The notes: a model not told the origin generated them from the letters alone. A DNA stretch of 64,000 bases from an uncultured Nocardioides sp. (GCF_947489365.1 NZ_CANLDB010000008.1:62001-126000), one strand, 5' to 3'. Counted from the first letter of the stretch, positions 23,763 through 32,893 are shown. Numbers and translations: made by a program.

Positions 23763-24700
23763 GAGGCACGCTCCTGGCGGTCCCGCCGGTCGCCGGTGCC
23801 CTGCGAGGCCTCGAGGACGACGTCCTCGAGGCTGCGCCGCTCGGGCGCGAGCAGGGAGACACGGCAGCCGGCCTCGACGAGGTGGCGGTTGAGCCGGCCG
23901 GGGTCGCCGGCCCGCACCAGCAGGCGGTCGCCCTCGCGGTGCTCGACGGCGTCCCCGAGCAGCGTGGCGGCGCGGTCGGCGTCGACGGTGACGACCTCGG
24001 TGCGCCCGGTGGGTCCGTGCAGCGTCGACAGCTCGTCCTGCAGCACCAACCGCCCCCGGTCGAGGACCCCGACCCGGGTGCACATCTGCTCGATCTCGGC
24101 GAGCAGGTGGCTGGAGAGGAACACGGTGACGCCCGTGCGGTTCAGCTCGAGCAGCAGCTCGCGGATCTCGTGGATGCCCTGGGGGTCGAGACCGTTGGTC
24201 GGCTCGTCGAGCACGAGCAGCCGCGGCGAGCGCAGCAGCGCGGAGGCGAGCCCGAGCCGCTGCCGCATGCCCAGCGAGTAGGCCCGCACGGGTCGCCGGT
24301 CGATGCCGGCGAGGCCGACGCGCTCGAGGGCCTCGCCCACCCGTCGCTCCCGGGTACGACGCCCTCCCGCGGCGCCGGCGCGGCCCATCGCGTCGAACAG
24401 GCGCAGGTTGGCGCGGCCCGACAGCTGGTCGTACGCGCCGGGGCCCTCGACGAGGGCCCCCACCTGCGGCAGCACCTCGTGCCGGTGGCGCGGCATCGAC
24501 AGGCCGAGCACCTCGGCATCGCCGCGGGTCGCCAGCACCAGCCCCAGCAGCATCCGCACCGTCGTCGTCTTGCCGGACCCGTTCGCGCCGAGGAAGCCGT
24601 AGACGTCGCCGTCGCGGACGTCGAGGTCGACGCCGTCCACCGCGGTGACGCGGCCGAACCGCTTGGTGAGACCCGCGGTGCGGATCACGGACCCGCTCAC
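23759..24700 (-). CDS. ABC transporter ATP-binding protein
   Basis: 313 residues. Walker A GANGSGKTTT (about 38-47), signature YSLGMRQRLGLASALL, Walker B LLVLDEPTNGLDP and switch His in SSHLLAEIEQ. The C-terminal extension after about residue 215 (VEHREGDRLLVRAGDPGRLNRHL) is typical of drug/Na+ exporter ATPases. Starts GTG 24700, overlapping the preceding LolA-like gene by four bases, and ends in the permease start, so all three form one transcript. Confidence 0.92.
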   Translation of the reverse strand: MSGSVIRTAGLTKRFGRVTAVDGVDLDVRDGDVYGFLGANGSGKTTTVRMLLGLVLATRGDAEVLGLSMPRHRHEVLPQVGALVEGPGAYDQLSGRANLRLFDAMGRAGAAGGRRTRERRVGEALERVGLAGIDRRPVRAYSLGMRQRLGLASALLRSPRLLVLDEPTNGLDPQGIHEIRELLLELNRTGVTVFLSSHLLAEIEQMCTRVGVLDRGRLVLQDELSTLHGPTGRTEVVTVDADRAATLLGDAVEHREGDRLLVRAGDPGRLNRHLVEAGCRVSLLAPERRSLEDVVLEASQGTGDRRDRQERAS

Positions 24701-25824
24701 GACGCCTCCAGCGCGGTCGTCATGAACGCCCACGTCGGCGTCAGCGCCCGGCCGGCCCGCTCGAGGGTGTCGGTGGTGACGGGCCCGGTCACGAGCCAGC
24801 CGCCCCCGCTGCCGTCGTCGGTCAGCAGCACGCCCAGCGGCCCGAGGGCGACGACCGTCCGCTCGGGCGTCACCGAGGCCCCGGGGGTCAGCGCGAGCTG
24901 CTCGCGCAGCGGGCCGGCTCCCCGGTCGTCCAGCGGCAGCGCCATCATCCGGGTGACCCCCCGTCCGTAGATGCCGACGGCCCCGGAGGAGTCGGCGGTG
25001 CGGGGCAGGCCCGCGAGGCGCCCGGGCGGCGCGACCTCGGCGTACCGGCTGACGGCGTCGACGATGTCGAGCACCTCCTCGTCCTCGACGACCACGCCGT
25101 CGGGTGGGTCGAACGCCACCGTGGAGGCGGCGGGGGTGGCGTCGTCGAACTCGGCGAACGCCGTGCTCAGCACCGGGTCGTCGCCGTCGCCGTACACCTC
25201 CACCGCGAGGGGGACGGCGGTCTCGGCGTCGGCCCAGACGTCGACGTGGCGGACGGTCGCCTGCTCGAGCGACGGGGTGACCCGCAGGCCGAGGGCGTCG
25301 CGGCCGGCGACGCGGCGGGCGCCGATCCGGGAGACCTCGTCGTCGCGGACCCCGGCCATCACGTGGCGGGCGAGCTCGGGCGGCAGCAGGTCGACGGTGC
25401 GGGGCAGCCGGACGTCGGGGTCGCGCGACCGCTCCGCGGTGCCCTCGGCGATGCCGGTCTCGTAGCTCCACTCGGTGGTCCGCACGCCCTCGTGCCGCAG
25501 CCCGACCTCGCCGGCGGTCCGCAGCTCGTCGACGCGCCAGACGTCCGGGCCGCGCCACCAGGCACGCAGCCGGGTCTCCTCGCCCAGCAGGTCGCCGACG
25601 GAGGAGAACCGGTCGGCGTCGGGCAGCGCGAGGCTGCCCCGGGAGACGGCGTACCCGGACCACGGCTCGTCCGTCGAGGCCTGCACCCGCTCGGCGAGGG
25701 CGACCGCGTCGACGTCGGAGTCAGCGGCCGGCCAGGAGCGGACGGCGACGACGGCCGCGACGAACAGCGCCAGGCCGACGGCCAGGACCAGCCAGCGGCG
25801 CCCTGCGCCCGTCGCCCCGCTCAT
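24697..25824 (-). CDS. Membrane-anchored LolA/RseB-like protein co-transcribed with an ABC exporter
   Basis: 375 residues. One N-terminal membrane helix (about 10-30), then a large beta-rich extracytoplasmic region: VQASTDEPWSGYAVSRGSLALPDADRFSSVGDLLGEETRLRAWWRGPDVWRVDELRTAGEVG, the pattern of the LolA/RseB lipid-binding fold, with a second beta domain RHVDVWADAETAVPLAVEVYGDGDDPVLSTAFAEFDDATPA. Such proteins bind lipids or sense envelope stress. It precedes the ABC ATPase and permease, so it may deliver or sense the transported molecule (inference). A TAGCGT box lies eight bases before the ATG at 25824. Confidence 0.75.
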   Translation of the reverse strand: MSGATGAGRRWLVLAVGLALFVAAVVAVRSWPAADSDVDAVALAERVQASTDEPWSGYAVSRGSLALPDADRFSSVGDLLGEETRLRAWWRGPDVWRVDELRTAGEVGLRHEGVRTTEWSYETGIAEGTAERSRDPDVRLPRTVDLLPPELARHVMAGVRDDEVSRIGARRVAGRDALGLRVTPSLEQATVRHVDVWADAETAVPLAVEVYGDGDDPVLSTAFAEFDDATPAASTVAFDPPDGVVVEDEEVLDIVDAVSRYAEVAPPGRLAGLPRTADSSGAVGIYGRGVTRMMALPLDDRGAGPLREQLALTPGASVTPERTVVALGPLGVLLTDDGSGGGWLVTGPVTTDTLERAGRALTPTWAFMTTALEAS

Positions 25825-25832
25825 GTCCACCG

Positions 25833-25838
25833 ACGCTA
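25833..25838 (-). promoter_or_regulatory. -10 box, leaderless LolA-like/ABC operon
   Basis: TAGCGT on the minus strand, eight bases before ATG 25824. Confidence 0.5.
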
Positions 25839-25934
25839 CGTGGCCGGTCCACGAACGGACCGAGGCCGTTCCGTGACCTGCCAGCCATGGACGTGGTCCG
25901 CCGGACCGGGTTAGAACGGAGTGCGCGCCTCTGC

Positions 25935-25950
25935 ACTGGTCCAGACCGGT
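25935..25950. promoter_or_regulatory. Possible DasR-responsive element upstream of the subtilase
   Basis: ACTGGTCCAGACCGGT matches the Streptomyces dre consensus ACTGGTCTAGACCAGT at 14 of 16 positions and is a near-palindrome. It also contains TGGTCCAGACC, the repeat known from Streptomyces chitinase promoters. It is 80 bases upstream of the protease start. Nearby GGTCC...GGACC pairs (25847-25862, 25895-25907) may be additional weak sites. Whether this genome has DasR cannot be seen. Confidence 0.5.
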
Positions 25951-26029
25951 CTGTCTCGGGTCCCGACCGCCGTCACGCGGCGCGCTGATCGCAGCACCTC
26001 TCGGATCCCCTCTCGGAACGGACCACTCT

Positions 26030-29000
26030 GTGAATCCATCACCCCTGCGCGCGCGCCGACAGCGCCGCGTCGTCGTCGCAGCGGCCACCCTCGCCGCCGC
26101 GGCCGTCACCGCCTCGACCCTGGGTGCCGTCGCCCCGGCGTACGCCGCCCCCACCGGGCCCGGTAGCAGTCCCGCCGGCGTCGCGGCCGACCCGAGCGAG
26201 GTCGGCGCCCCCGACAAGGGCTACGGGCCGGCCGACACCCAGCGTCTCGCCGACGCCGAGGAGGCCGGCCAGGAGCGCGTGTCGCTCCTCGTCGCCGCCG
26301 GGGAGGGTGAGAGCGACACCGCCCTCGCCGCCCTCGCCGACCTCGGCGGGCGCCTCGAGGCCCGCGACGAGTCCGTCGACTACCTCCGCGTCTCCGTGCC
26401 GCTGGAGAACGCCGAGGACGTCCCCCGCCTCGGCTCCGTCAAGGCCGTCGACGTCGACGGCCTGGTGGAGCTCGACGACCCGCGGCCGATCGGCCAGGGC
26501 CAGGAGGACCCGCAGCCGCAGAAGGCGCCGAACAAGCGCACCCCGGTCGCGAACCCCTACATGCCGACCCAGGACACCGGTGCCGCGCAGTTCGCCAAGG
26601 GCGCGCGCGACGGCCGCGGCGTGACCGTCGCGATCCTCGACTCCGGCGTCGACATGGACCACCCCGCGCTCCGCACCACCTCGCAGGGGCAGCGCAAGGT
26701 GATCGACTGGTACAACGCCAACTCCCCCACCTCCGGTGACGGCACCTGGCTGCGCATGTCGAGCGCGACGTACACCGGTGAGTTCACCGCCGCCGGCGGC
26801 ACCTGGACGGCGCCCGCCTCGGGCGGCCCGTACAGCTTCGCCGTCCTCAACGAGGGCGCCCAGGACCTGGGGCAGGCCGGCAGCGACTTCGGCGCCGACC
26901 TCGACCGGGACGGCGTCCTGCGCGAGAACATCGGCGTCATCCAGGACACCACCACCAAGGAGGTCCTCGTCGACCTCGACGGTGACCGCGACTTCACCGA
27001 CTCGAAGCGCCTGATCGACTACAAGGTGAAGAAGGACGTCGGCTTCTTCGGCGTCGACGACGAGCAGACCGCGATCCGCGAGCGGATGGCGTTCGTCGTC
27101 CAGACCGACCGGTCCCAGTACGGCTCCGGCATCCCGTGGGTCGGCATCGGCATCTCCGGCAGCCACGGCTCGCACGTCGCCGGCATCGCCACCGGCCACG
27201 CGCTGTTCGGTGGCGCGATGAACGGCGCCGCGCCCGGCGCGAAGGTGATGGCCATCAAGGCCTGCCTCGCCTCCACGTCCTGCACCAGCTCCGGCCTCGT
27301 CGACGGCGTCCTGTACGCCGCCCGCAACGGCGCCGACGTCGTCAACATCTCGATCGGCGGCCTGCCCGCCCTCAACGACGGCGACAACGCCCGCGCGGAG
27401 CTCTACAACCGCGTGATCGACGAGTACGACATGCAGCTCGTCATCTCGGCCGGCAACTCCGGCGCCGGCCTCAACACGGTCGGCGACCCCTCGGTCGCGA
27501 GCAACGCCCTCAGCGTCGCCTCGTCGATCACCGACGACACCTGGCTGTCGAACTACGGCGCCGAGGTCACCGCGCCCGAGGACCTGCACCAGTTCTCCTC
27601 CCGCGGGCCCCGCGAGGACGGCGGCTTCAAGCCGCAGGTCTCGGCCCCTGGCTCGGCGATCTCCACCACCCCGCCGTGGCAGCCGGGCGGCCCCGTCGCC
27701 GGCACCTACGCGCTGCCCCCGGGCTACAGCCAGTTCAACGGCACCTCCATGGCCGCGCCGCAGACCACCGGCGCCGCGGCGCTGCTGATCGGCGCCTACA
27801 AGCGCCTCAACGACGGCGAGCGTCCGTCCGCCGAGGACCTGCGCACGGCCATCATGTCCAGCGCCCGCTTCATGCCCGCGGCCGACGCCGCGGAGCAGGG
27901 CACCGGCGTGGTCGACGTCCCCGCCGCCTGGCAGCTCCTCAAGGCCGGCATCGACACCGAGTCCATCGAGACCCGGGTCCAGGTCAACACCGTCCTCGCC
28001 GACCAGCTCGGTGAGCCCGGCGTCGGCGTCGGCATCCACGACCGCGAGGGCGTGAGCGGCAGCTACACCCGCACCTACAGCGTCACCCGCACCGAGGGCC
28101 GTCCGGGCACCCACCCGTTCACCCTGTCGTGGGTCGGCAACGACGGCACGTTCACGGCGCCCTCCAGCGTCGACCTGCCGCTGGGCCAGGCCGTCGACGT
28201 GCCCGTCCGGATCACCCCGAAGGGCAAGGGCGCGCACTCCGCCGTCCTGCGCATGGACTCCCCCGACACCACCGGTGTCGACGGCCAGACCATGAACGTC
28301 GTGGTGAACCCGAACGTCGCCGGCGAGGGCAACGGCTTCTCGGTGCGCAAGCGCGGCACCGTGGGTCGCAACGAGACGAAGAGCATGTTCGTCCGGGTGC
28401 CCGAGGGCGCGACCGCGCTCCGCGTCGACATGACCGGGGGCGGCGAGGCCGCCGGCGCCGGCCAGATCCGGTTCAACCGCATCGGGCCCGACGGCCTGCC
28501 GATCGACCCGGCCGGCTCGCTGGCCTGCTACACCCCGGTCGTCACGCCCGGCGGCAGCTGCGCCACCGGTGACCCGGACAGCCGCACGACCCTCAACCCG
28601 ACGCCCGGCGTCTGGGAGGTCGTCGTCGACGCCCGTCGTACCTCCGACACGAACGCGGCCCGCTTCACCGTCGAGGCCACCGTGCTCGGCGCCGTGGTCA
28701 CCCCCGACCCGGACGTGGTCGAGCAGGCCGTCGTCGGTGAGCCCGTCGAGCGGAGCTACGAGATCACCAACCAGTTCGCGGCATTCGAGGGCCGGGCCCG
28801 CGGTGGCGCGCTGAGCAGCGCGTTCATCGACCGTCCGACCATCGCGGACCTGGCGCAGAACGAGCAGGAGATCGAGGTCCCGGCCGACGCGACGTCGCTG
28901 TCGGTGCAGATCGGCAACCCGTCCGACGCGGGGTCCGACCTGGACCTGATCCTCTACTACTGCCCCGCCGACGGGGACTGCGTCGAGCGGGCGTCCTCGG

Positions 29001-29335
29001 CGGGCGGCACCTCCGAGGAGGCCGTCCGGGTCGCGAACCCGCAGGCCGGCACCTGGGTGGCGCTGGTGGACGGCTACTCCGTGCCCGCGGGCACGACGGA
29101 GTACGACTACCGCGACGTCATCGCGGCGCCGGGCTACGGCTCGCTGGTGCTCGACGACACCGACAAGCAGCGCGCCACCGGGGAGACCTGGACCGTCGAG
29201 GGCGTGCTGACCGCGGAGTCCGACCCGGGCGAGGGCCGCTCCCTGCTCGGTGAGGTCGCCGTCGTCGACACCGAGGGCGAGCGCGTCGGCTCCGGCCAAG
29301 TGCTCGTCGAGGAGGTCGTGCCCGCGCAGGGCTGA
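26030..29335 (+). CDS. Secreted S8 (subtilisin-like) serine protease
   Basis: 1101 residues. Signal peptide: RRQRR followed by an Ala/Val-rich core and APAYAAP (cleavage near residue 40). An I9-like propeptide region spans about 60-170. The S8 catalytic domain has Asp204 in VAILDSGVDMDHPAL, His382 in GSHGSHVAGIATG and Ser573 in NGTSMAAPQTTGAAALL; a long insertion separates Asp from His. The last 450 residues are beta-rich domains, one with paired Cys (ACYTPVVTPGGSC) and late pre-peptidase-like modules. Likely a degradative extracellular protease. GTG 26030 has only a weak ribosome site. A possible DasR element lies upstream and a strong terminator follows. Confidence 0.92.
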   Translation: MNPSPLRARRQRRVVVAAATLAAAAVTASTLGAVAPAYAAPTGPGSSPAGVAADPSEVGAPDKGYGPADTQRLADAEEAGQERVSLLVAAGEGESDTALAALADLGGRLEARDESVDYLRVSVPLENAEDVPRLGSVKAVDVDGLVELDDPRPIGQGQEDPQPQKAPNKRTPVANPYMPTQDTGAAQFAKGARDGRGVTVAILDSGVDMDHPALRTTSQGQRKVIDWYNANSPTSGDGTWLRMSSATYTGEFTAAGGTWTAPASGGPYSFAVLNEGAQDLGQAGSDFGADLDRDGVLRENIGVIQDTTTKEVLVDLDGDRDFTDSKRLIDYKVKKDVGFFGVDDEQTAIRERMAFVVQTDRSQYGSGIPWVGIGISGSHGSHVAGIATGHALFGGAMNGAAPGAKVMAIKACLASTSCTSSGLVDGVLYAARNGADVVNISIGGLPALNDGDNARAELYNRVIDEYDMQLVISAGNSGAGLNTVGDPSVASNALSVASSITDDTWLSNYGAEVTAPEDLHQFSSRGPREDGGFKPQVSAPGSAISTTPPWQPGGPVAGTYALPPGYSQFNGTSMAAPQTTGAAALLIGAYKRLNDGERPSAEDLRTAIMSSARFMPAADAAEQGTGVVDVPAAWQLLKAGIDTESIETRVQVNTVLADQLGEPGVGVGIHDREGVSGSYTRTYSVTRTEGRPGTHPFTLSWVGNDGTFTAPSSVDLPLGQAVDVPVRITPKGKGAHSAVLRMDSPDTTGVDGQTMNVVVNPNVAGEGNGFSVRKRGTVGRNETKSMFVRVPEGATALRVDMTGGGEAAGAGQIRFNRIGPDGLPIDPAGSLACYTPVVTPGGSCATGDPDSRTTLNPTPGVWEVVVDARRTSDTNAARFTVEATVLGAVVTPDPDVVEQAVVGEPVERSYEITNQFAAFEGRARGGALSSAFIDRPTIADLAQNEQEIEVPADATSLSVQIGNPSDAGSDLDLILYYCPADGDCVERASSAGGTSEEAVRVANPQAGTWVALVDGYSVPAGTTEYDYRDVIAAPGYGSLVLDDTDKQRATGETWTVEGVLTAESDPGEGRSLLGEVAVVDTEGERVGSGQVLVEEVVPAQG

Positions 29336-29362
29336 CCGACCGACACCATCGGTGACCCGCCG

Positions 29363-29392
29363 CGGCCCGTCTCCCCCCGGGGAGGCGGGCCG
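29363..29392. terminator. Hairpin terminator between the subtilase and threonine aldolase genes
   Basis: CGGCCCG-T-CTCCCC, loop CC, GGGGAG-G-CGGGCCG: 13 base pairs with one opposed T/G. It lies between two convergent stops (29335 and 29411), so it can end transcripts from both sides. No U-tract, as is common in actinobacteria. Confidence 0.75.
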
Positions 29393-29410
29393 TCGGCGTC
29401 CAGGGGGCGT

Positions 29411-30442
29411 TCAGGCGGCGAGGAGACCGGCCAGCACCGACGCCGCCCGGTCCACCTGGGCGGTGTCGACGTCGAGGTGGGTGACCACGCGCAGCGTGCG
29501 GGCGCCCACGGCCCCGACGCGGACGCCCTGCTCGGCGGCCCGTCGTACGACGTCGGCGGCGCCGCCCGGCCCGTCGACCTCGACGACGACGATGTTGGTG
29601 TCCACCCCGTCCGGGTCGACGCCGCAGGCCTCGGCGAGCCGCTTCGCGTGGGCGTGGTCGTCCGCCAGACGCTCGACGTGGTGGTCGAGTGCGTGCAGGC
29701 CCGCGGCCGCGAGCACGCCGACCTGCCGCATCCCGCCACCCATCCGCTTGCGCCAGGTCCGCGACTCCGCGATCGCGTCGGCGCTGCCGAACACGAGCGA
29801 CCCGACGGGGGCGCCGAGACCCTTGGACAGGCAGACGGCGCCGACGTCGACCAGCCCGCCGTACGTCGCGAGGTCGACGCCGCTCGCGACGTGGGCGTTC
29901 CAGATCCGGGCGCCGTCGAGGTGGACGGCGCAGCCCTGGGCGTCGGCGAAGGCGCGGACCGCCCGCAGGTCCTCCAGCGGCACCACGGTGCCGCCGGCGA
30001 AGTTGTGGGTGTTCTCGAGCGCGATCGCCGCGGTCGGCACGAAGTACGGGCCGAGGTCGGGGGCGAACATCCGCTCGACGGTCGGCAGGTCCACCCCGCC
30101 GCGCGGGTGGTGCCAGGTCCGCATCGTGACGCCCGTGTACGCCGCGTGGGCGCCCAGCTCAGCCCGCGCGATGTGCGCCGAGGCCTCGCACAGCACCTCC
30201 TGCCCGACGCCGACGACCGTGCGCAGCGCGAGCACGTTCGCCATCGAGCCGGTGGGGGTGAACAGCGCCGCCTCGTGGCCGAGCAGCGCCGCCACCCGCT
30301 CCTCGAGCGCGGCGACGGTCGGGTCCTCGCCGTACACGTCGTCGCCGACCTCGGCGCGGGCCATCGCGGCGCGCATCGCCTCGGTGGGGCGGGTGACGGT
30401 GTCGGACCTCAGGTCGATGGGGGCGTCCACCCGTCGAGCCAA
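29411..30442 (-). CDS. Low-specificity L-threonine aldolase
   Basis: PLP-dependent cleavage of L-threonine or allo-threonine to glycine and acetaldehyde. About 343 residues: DLRSDTVTRPTEAMRAAMARAEVGDDVYGEDPTVAALE is the family's N-terminal hallmark; ENTHNFAGGTVVPLEDL and HLDGARIWNAHVASG (Asp for the PLP nitrogen) follow; the PLP lysine is in GAVCLSKGLGAPVGS. Start is uncertain: TTG 30442 (GGGG upstream) or GTG 30430, both ahead of the conserved part. No operon partner. Confidence 0.9.
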   Translation of the reverse strand: MARRVDAPIDLRSDTVTRPTEAMRAAMARAEVGDDVYGEDPTVAALEERVAALLGHEAALFTPTGSMANVLALRTVVGVGQEVLCEASAHIARAELGAHAAYTGVTMRTWHHPRGGVDLPTVERMFAPDLGPYFVPTAAIALENTHNFAGGTVVPLEDLRAVRAFADAQGCAVHLDGARIWNAHVASGVDLATYGGLVDVGAVCLSKGLGAPVGSLVFGSADAIAESRTWRKRMGGGMRQVGVLAAAGLHALDHHVERLADDHAHAKRLAEACGVDPDGVDTNIVVVEVDGPGGAADVVRRAAEQGVRVGAVGARTLRVVTHLDVDTAQVDRAASVLAGLLAA

Positions 30443-30513
30443 CCAGACCCCGTCGAGCCCCTCACCGGCGGCAGGGGGCCCGCGCGGGTCGGGCGCGGGT
30501 CACGTGTGGCGGC

Positions 30514-31860
30514 TCAGGCGCGGCGGAGCATCGCGGCCACGAGGAAGGCCAGCTCGAGGGACTGCACGCGGTTGAGGCGCGGGTCGCAGACCGACTCGTA
30601 GCGGTTGTGCAGGTCGACCTCGGCGAGGTCCTCCCCGCCGCCGACGCACTCCGTGACGTCGTCACCGGTGAGCTCGACGTGGATGCCGCCGGGCCAGGTG
30701 CCGAGCGAGCGGTGGACGTCGAAGAAGCCCTGCACCTCGTCGGTCACGTCGTCGAGGCGCCGGGTCTTGTAGCCCGAGGACGCCTCGAAGGTGTTGCCGT
30801 GCATCGGGTCGCAGATCCACGCGACCGAGAGGCCGGCCGCGGTGACCTTCTCGACCAGCGACGGCAGGCCGTCGCGGATCTTGGAGGCGCCGAAGCGGGT
30901 GATGAACGTCAGCCGGCCCGGGGTGTTGTCGGGGTTGAGGCGCTCCGCGAGCGCGATGGCGTCGTCCGCGCTGGTCGTGGGCCCGAGCTTGACGCCGATC
31001 GGGTTGCGGATGTGGCGCAGCAGCTCGACGTGCGCCCCGTCGAGCTGGCGGGTGCGCTCACCGATCCACACGAAGTGCCCCGAGACGTCGTACGGCGCCT
31101 GCGTGCGGGAGTCGATGCGGGTCATGGCGTGCTCGTACTCGAGCACGAGCGCCTCGTGGCTGGAGTGCACCTGGGTGGTGGCGAGCTCGCTCGGGTCGGC
31201 GCCGATGGCCTTCATGAAGGTCATCGCGCGGTCGATCTCGCCGGCGAGCACCTCGTAGCGCTGCCCGGCGGGCGAGTCGCGGACGAAGTCGGTGTTCCAG
31301 GTGTGGACCTCGCGCAGGTCGGCGTACCCGCCGGTGACGAAGGCGCGGACGAGGTTCAGCGTCGCGGCCGACGAGTGGTAGACGTCGACCAGGCGCTCGG
31401 GGTCCGGCACCCGGTCGGCCTCGGTGAACGGGAAGCCGTTGACCGCGTCGCCGCGGTAGGCGGGGAGCGTCAGCTCGCGCCCGTCGACCGTGCGGGTCTC
31501 GGTGTCGGAGGAGCGCGGCTTGGCGTACTGCCCGGCGATCCGGCCGACCTTCACGACGGGCACGGAGGCGGCGTACGTCAGCACGACGGCCATCTGCAGC
31601 AGCACCCGCAGCTTGTTGCGCACGTTGTCGGCGGTCACGCCGGCGAAGGTCTCGGCGCAGTCGCCGCCCTGCAGGACGAACGCCTCGCCCCGCGCCACGG
31701 CCGCCAGCTGGTCGGTCAGGGCGTCGCACTCCCCGGCGAACACCAGCGGCGGGAACGTGCGCAGACGGGCCACGGCGGCGTCGAGCGCGGCACGGTCGGG
31801 GTACGTCGGCTGCTGGGCCGCTCCGCGTGCGTGCAGGCTCTCGAGGTCGGGGATCGTCAC
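30514..31860 (-). CDS. aroG: Class II DAHP synthase (first step of aromatic amino-acid synthesis)
   Basis: Condenses phosphoenolpyruvate and erythrose-4-phosphate to DAHP in the shikimate pathway. 448 residues, plant/actinobacterial class II type. Blocks seen: QGGDCAETFAGVTADNVRNKLRVLLQMAVVLTY, RIAGQYAKPRSSDTE, HTWNTDFV, SSHEALVLEYE, WIGERTRQLDGAHVE, VKLGPTTSADD and WICDPMHGNT. Start GTG 31860 is set by a TACCCT box seven bases upstream. Matches Rv2178c in the conserved neighbourhood. In Mycobacterium the enzyme is feedback-inhibited and partners with a small chorismate mutase; no such gene is in this window. Confidence 0.95.
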   Translation of the reverse strand: MTIPDLESLHARGAAQQPTYPDRAALDAAVARLRTFPPLVFAGECDALTDQLAAVARGEAFVLQGGDCAETFAGVTADNVRNKLRVLLQMAVVLTYAASVPVVKVGRIAGQYAKPRSSDTETRTVDGRELTLPAYRGDAVNGFPFTEADRVPDPERLVDVYHSSAATLNLVRAFVTGGYADLREVHTWNTDFVRDSPAGQRYEVLAGEIDRAMTFMKAIGADPSELATTQVHSSHEALVLEYEHAMTRIDSRTQAPYDVSGHFVWIGERTRQLDGAHVELLRHIRNPIGVKLGPTTSADDAIALAERLNPDNTPGRLTFITRFGASKIRDGLPSLVEKVTAAGLSVAWICDPMHGNTFEASSGYKTRRLDDVTDEVQGFFDVHRSLGTWPGGIHVELTGDDVTECVGGGEDLAEVDLHNRYESVCDPRLNRVQSLELAFLVAAMLRRA

Positions 31861-31867
31861 GGCCCCC

Positions 31868-31873
31868 AGGGTA
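31868..31873 (-). promoter_or_regulatory. -10 box, leaderless DAHP synthase gene
   Basis: TACCCT on the minus strand, seven bases before GTG 31860. Confidence 0.5.
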
Positions 31874-31917
31874 CGGCGGTCCCGCCTCGCGCCCCGCACC
31901 GGTGACGAGGCGCGGAC

Positions 31918-31923
31918 TAGCCT
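31918..31923 (+). promoter_or_regulatory. -10 box, leaderless DUF4031-NUDIX gene
   Basis: TAGCCT, six bases before GTG 31930. It faces the DAHP synthase promoter 44 bases away. Confidence 0.55.
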
Positions 31924-31929
31924 CCTCCG

Positions 31930-32697
31930 GTGGCCATCCTCATCGACCCGGCGGCGTGGCCGGCGTACGGACGGCTGTGGTCGCACCTGGTCAGCGACAC
32001 CTCGCTCGCCGAGCTGCACGCGTTCGCCGCGGACCACGGGGTGAGCCGTCGGTTGTTCGAGGGCGACCACTACGACGTCCCCGACGTCGCGTACGACGCC
32101 CTCGTCGCGGCCGGCGCCCGCCCGGTGACGTCCCGTGAGGTGGTGACGGCGCTGCGCGCGGCCGGCCTGCGGCTGCGGAAGCGGAAGGGCGAGCGGCCGG
32201 TGGAGCGGCTGACCGGCCTCGACCTCGGCGACGGCGTCCCCCGCGAGGTCGACCTGCTGCTGTCGGACTGGCCCCCGCCGGCCGAGCGCACGTACGCCGC
32301 CAGCGTGCTGCTGCGCGACTCAGCCGGCCGCTGCGCGGTCGTGTTCAGCACCCGCCGCCGGGTCTGGGGCCCGCCCGCGGGCCGCACGGAGCCCGGCGAG
32401 GACGCCGTCGCGACCGCGGTCCGCGAGGTGGCGGAGGAGACCGGCGTCCGCCTCGACCCGGCGGACCTGCGGCTGCTGGGCCACGAGGTGTTCCGGCCCG
32501 CCCTCGCCCCGGGCCGAGACCTGCTCGCGTTCCTCACCGCCACCGTGCCCGGCAGCCCCCCGCTCGCCGGCGAGGGCGACGAGACCACCGGCCACGCCTG
32601 GGTGACGCCGACCGAGCTGGAGCGCCGCTGCTCCGGCGAGTTCTGGTGGCCACTCGTCGGCCACGTCCTCGCGCTGGGTCCCTGGGCGCGGCGCTGA
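31930..32697 (+). CDS. DUF4031 - NUDIX hydrolase fusion
   Basis: 255 residues in two parts. Residues 1-80 (AILIDPAAWPAYGRLWSHLVSDTSLAELHAFAADHGVSRRLFEGDHYDVPDVAYDALVAAGARPV) form a DUF4031 domain, a small domain of unknown function. Residues about 118-255 are a NUDIX hydrolase with the box GRTEPGEDAVATAVREVAEETGV (G-x5-E-x7-RE-x2-EE-x-G pattern complete). The fusion suggests the DUF4031 part recognises the nucleotide or sugar-phosphate substrate (inference). Start GTG 31930 is fixed by the leaderless promoter. Confidence 0.87.
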   Translation: MAILIDPAAWPAYGRLWSHLVSDTSLAELHAFAADHGVSRRLFEGDHYDVPDVAYDALVAAGARPVTSREVVTALRAAGLRLRKRKGERPVERLTGLDLGDGVPREVDLLLSDWPPPAERTYAASVLLRDSAGRCAVVFSTRRRVWGPPAGRTEPGEDAVATAVREVAEETGVRLDPADLRLLGHEVFRPALAPGRDLLAFLTATVPGSPPLAGEGDETTGHAWVTPTELERRCSGEFWWPLVGHVLALGPWARR

Positions 32698-32762
32698 CGC
32701 CTGCTCCGTGGTCGCGTCCGGCTCCGGCCGCCCGCGGCGCGGCTACGGCGGCCGGCGGCCCT

Positions 32763-32821
32763 CCGTTTGTGCGGAAACGGTGGCTTCCGGTGCCGAACGA
32801 CTGCCGTTTGTGACGAAACGG
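32763..32821. repeat. Paired 18-bp imperfect palindromes between convergent genes
   Basis: CCGTTTGTGCGGAAACGG (32763-32780) and CCGTTTGTGACGAAACGG (32804-32821) share 16 of 18 bases and lie 41 bp apart. Each has arms CCGTTT/AAACGG, AT-richer than the surroundings. They sit in the 196-base gap between the convergent NUDIX and permease genes. They resemble dispersed intergenic palindromes and could act as two-way terminators or REP-like elements. The rest of the gap holds nothing I recognise. Confidence 0.7.
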
Positions 32822-32893
32822 CACCTCGACGACCGCTGCCGGACGACCCGCACCCGACGGACGGGTCACCGGCCGCCGCACGGCGAGCGCGGG

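Noticed and set aside
26039..29299. A 1086-residue minus-strand frame opposite the subtilase
   Set aside because: Shadow of the protease gene; no recognisable domain, composition typical of antisense GC-rich frames.
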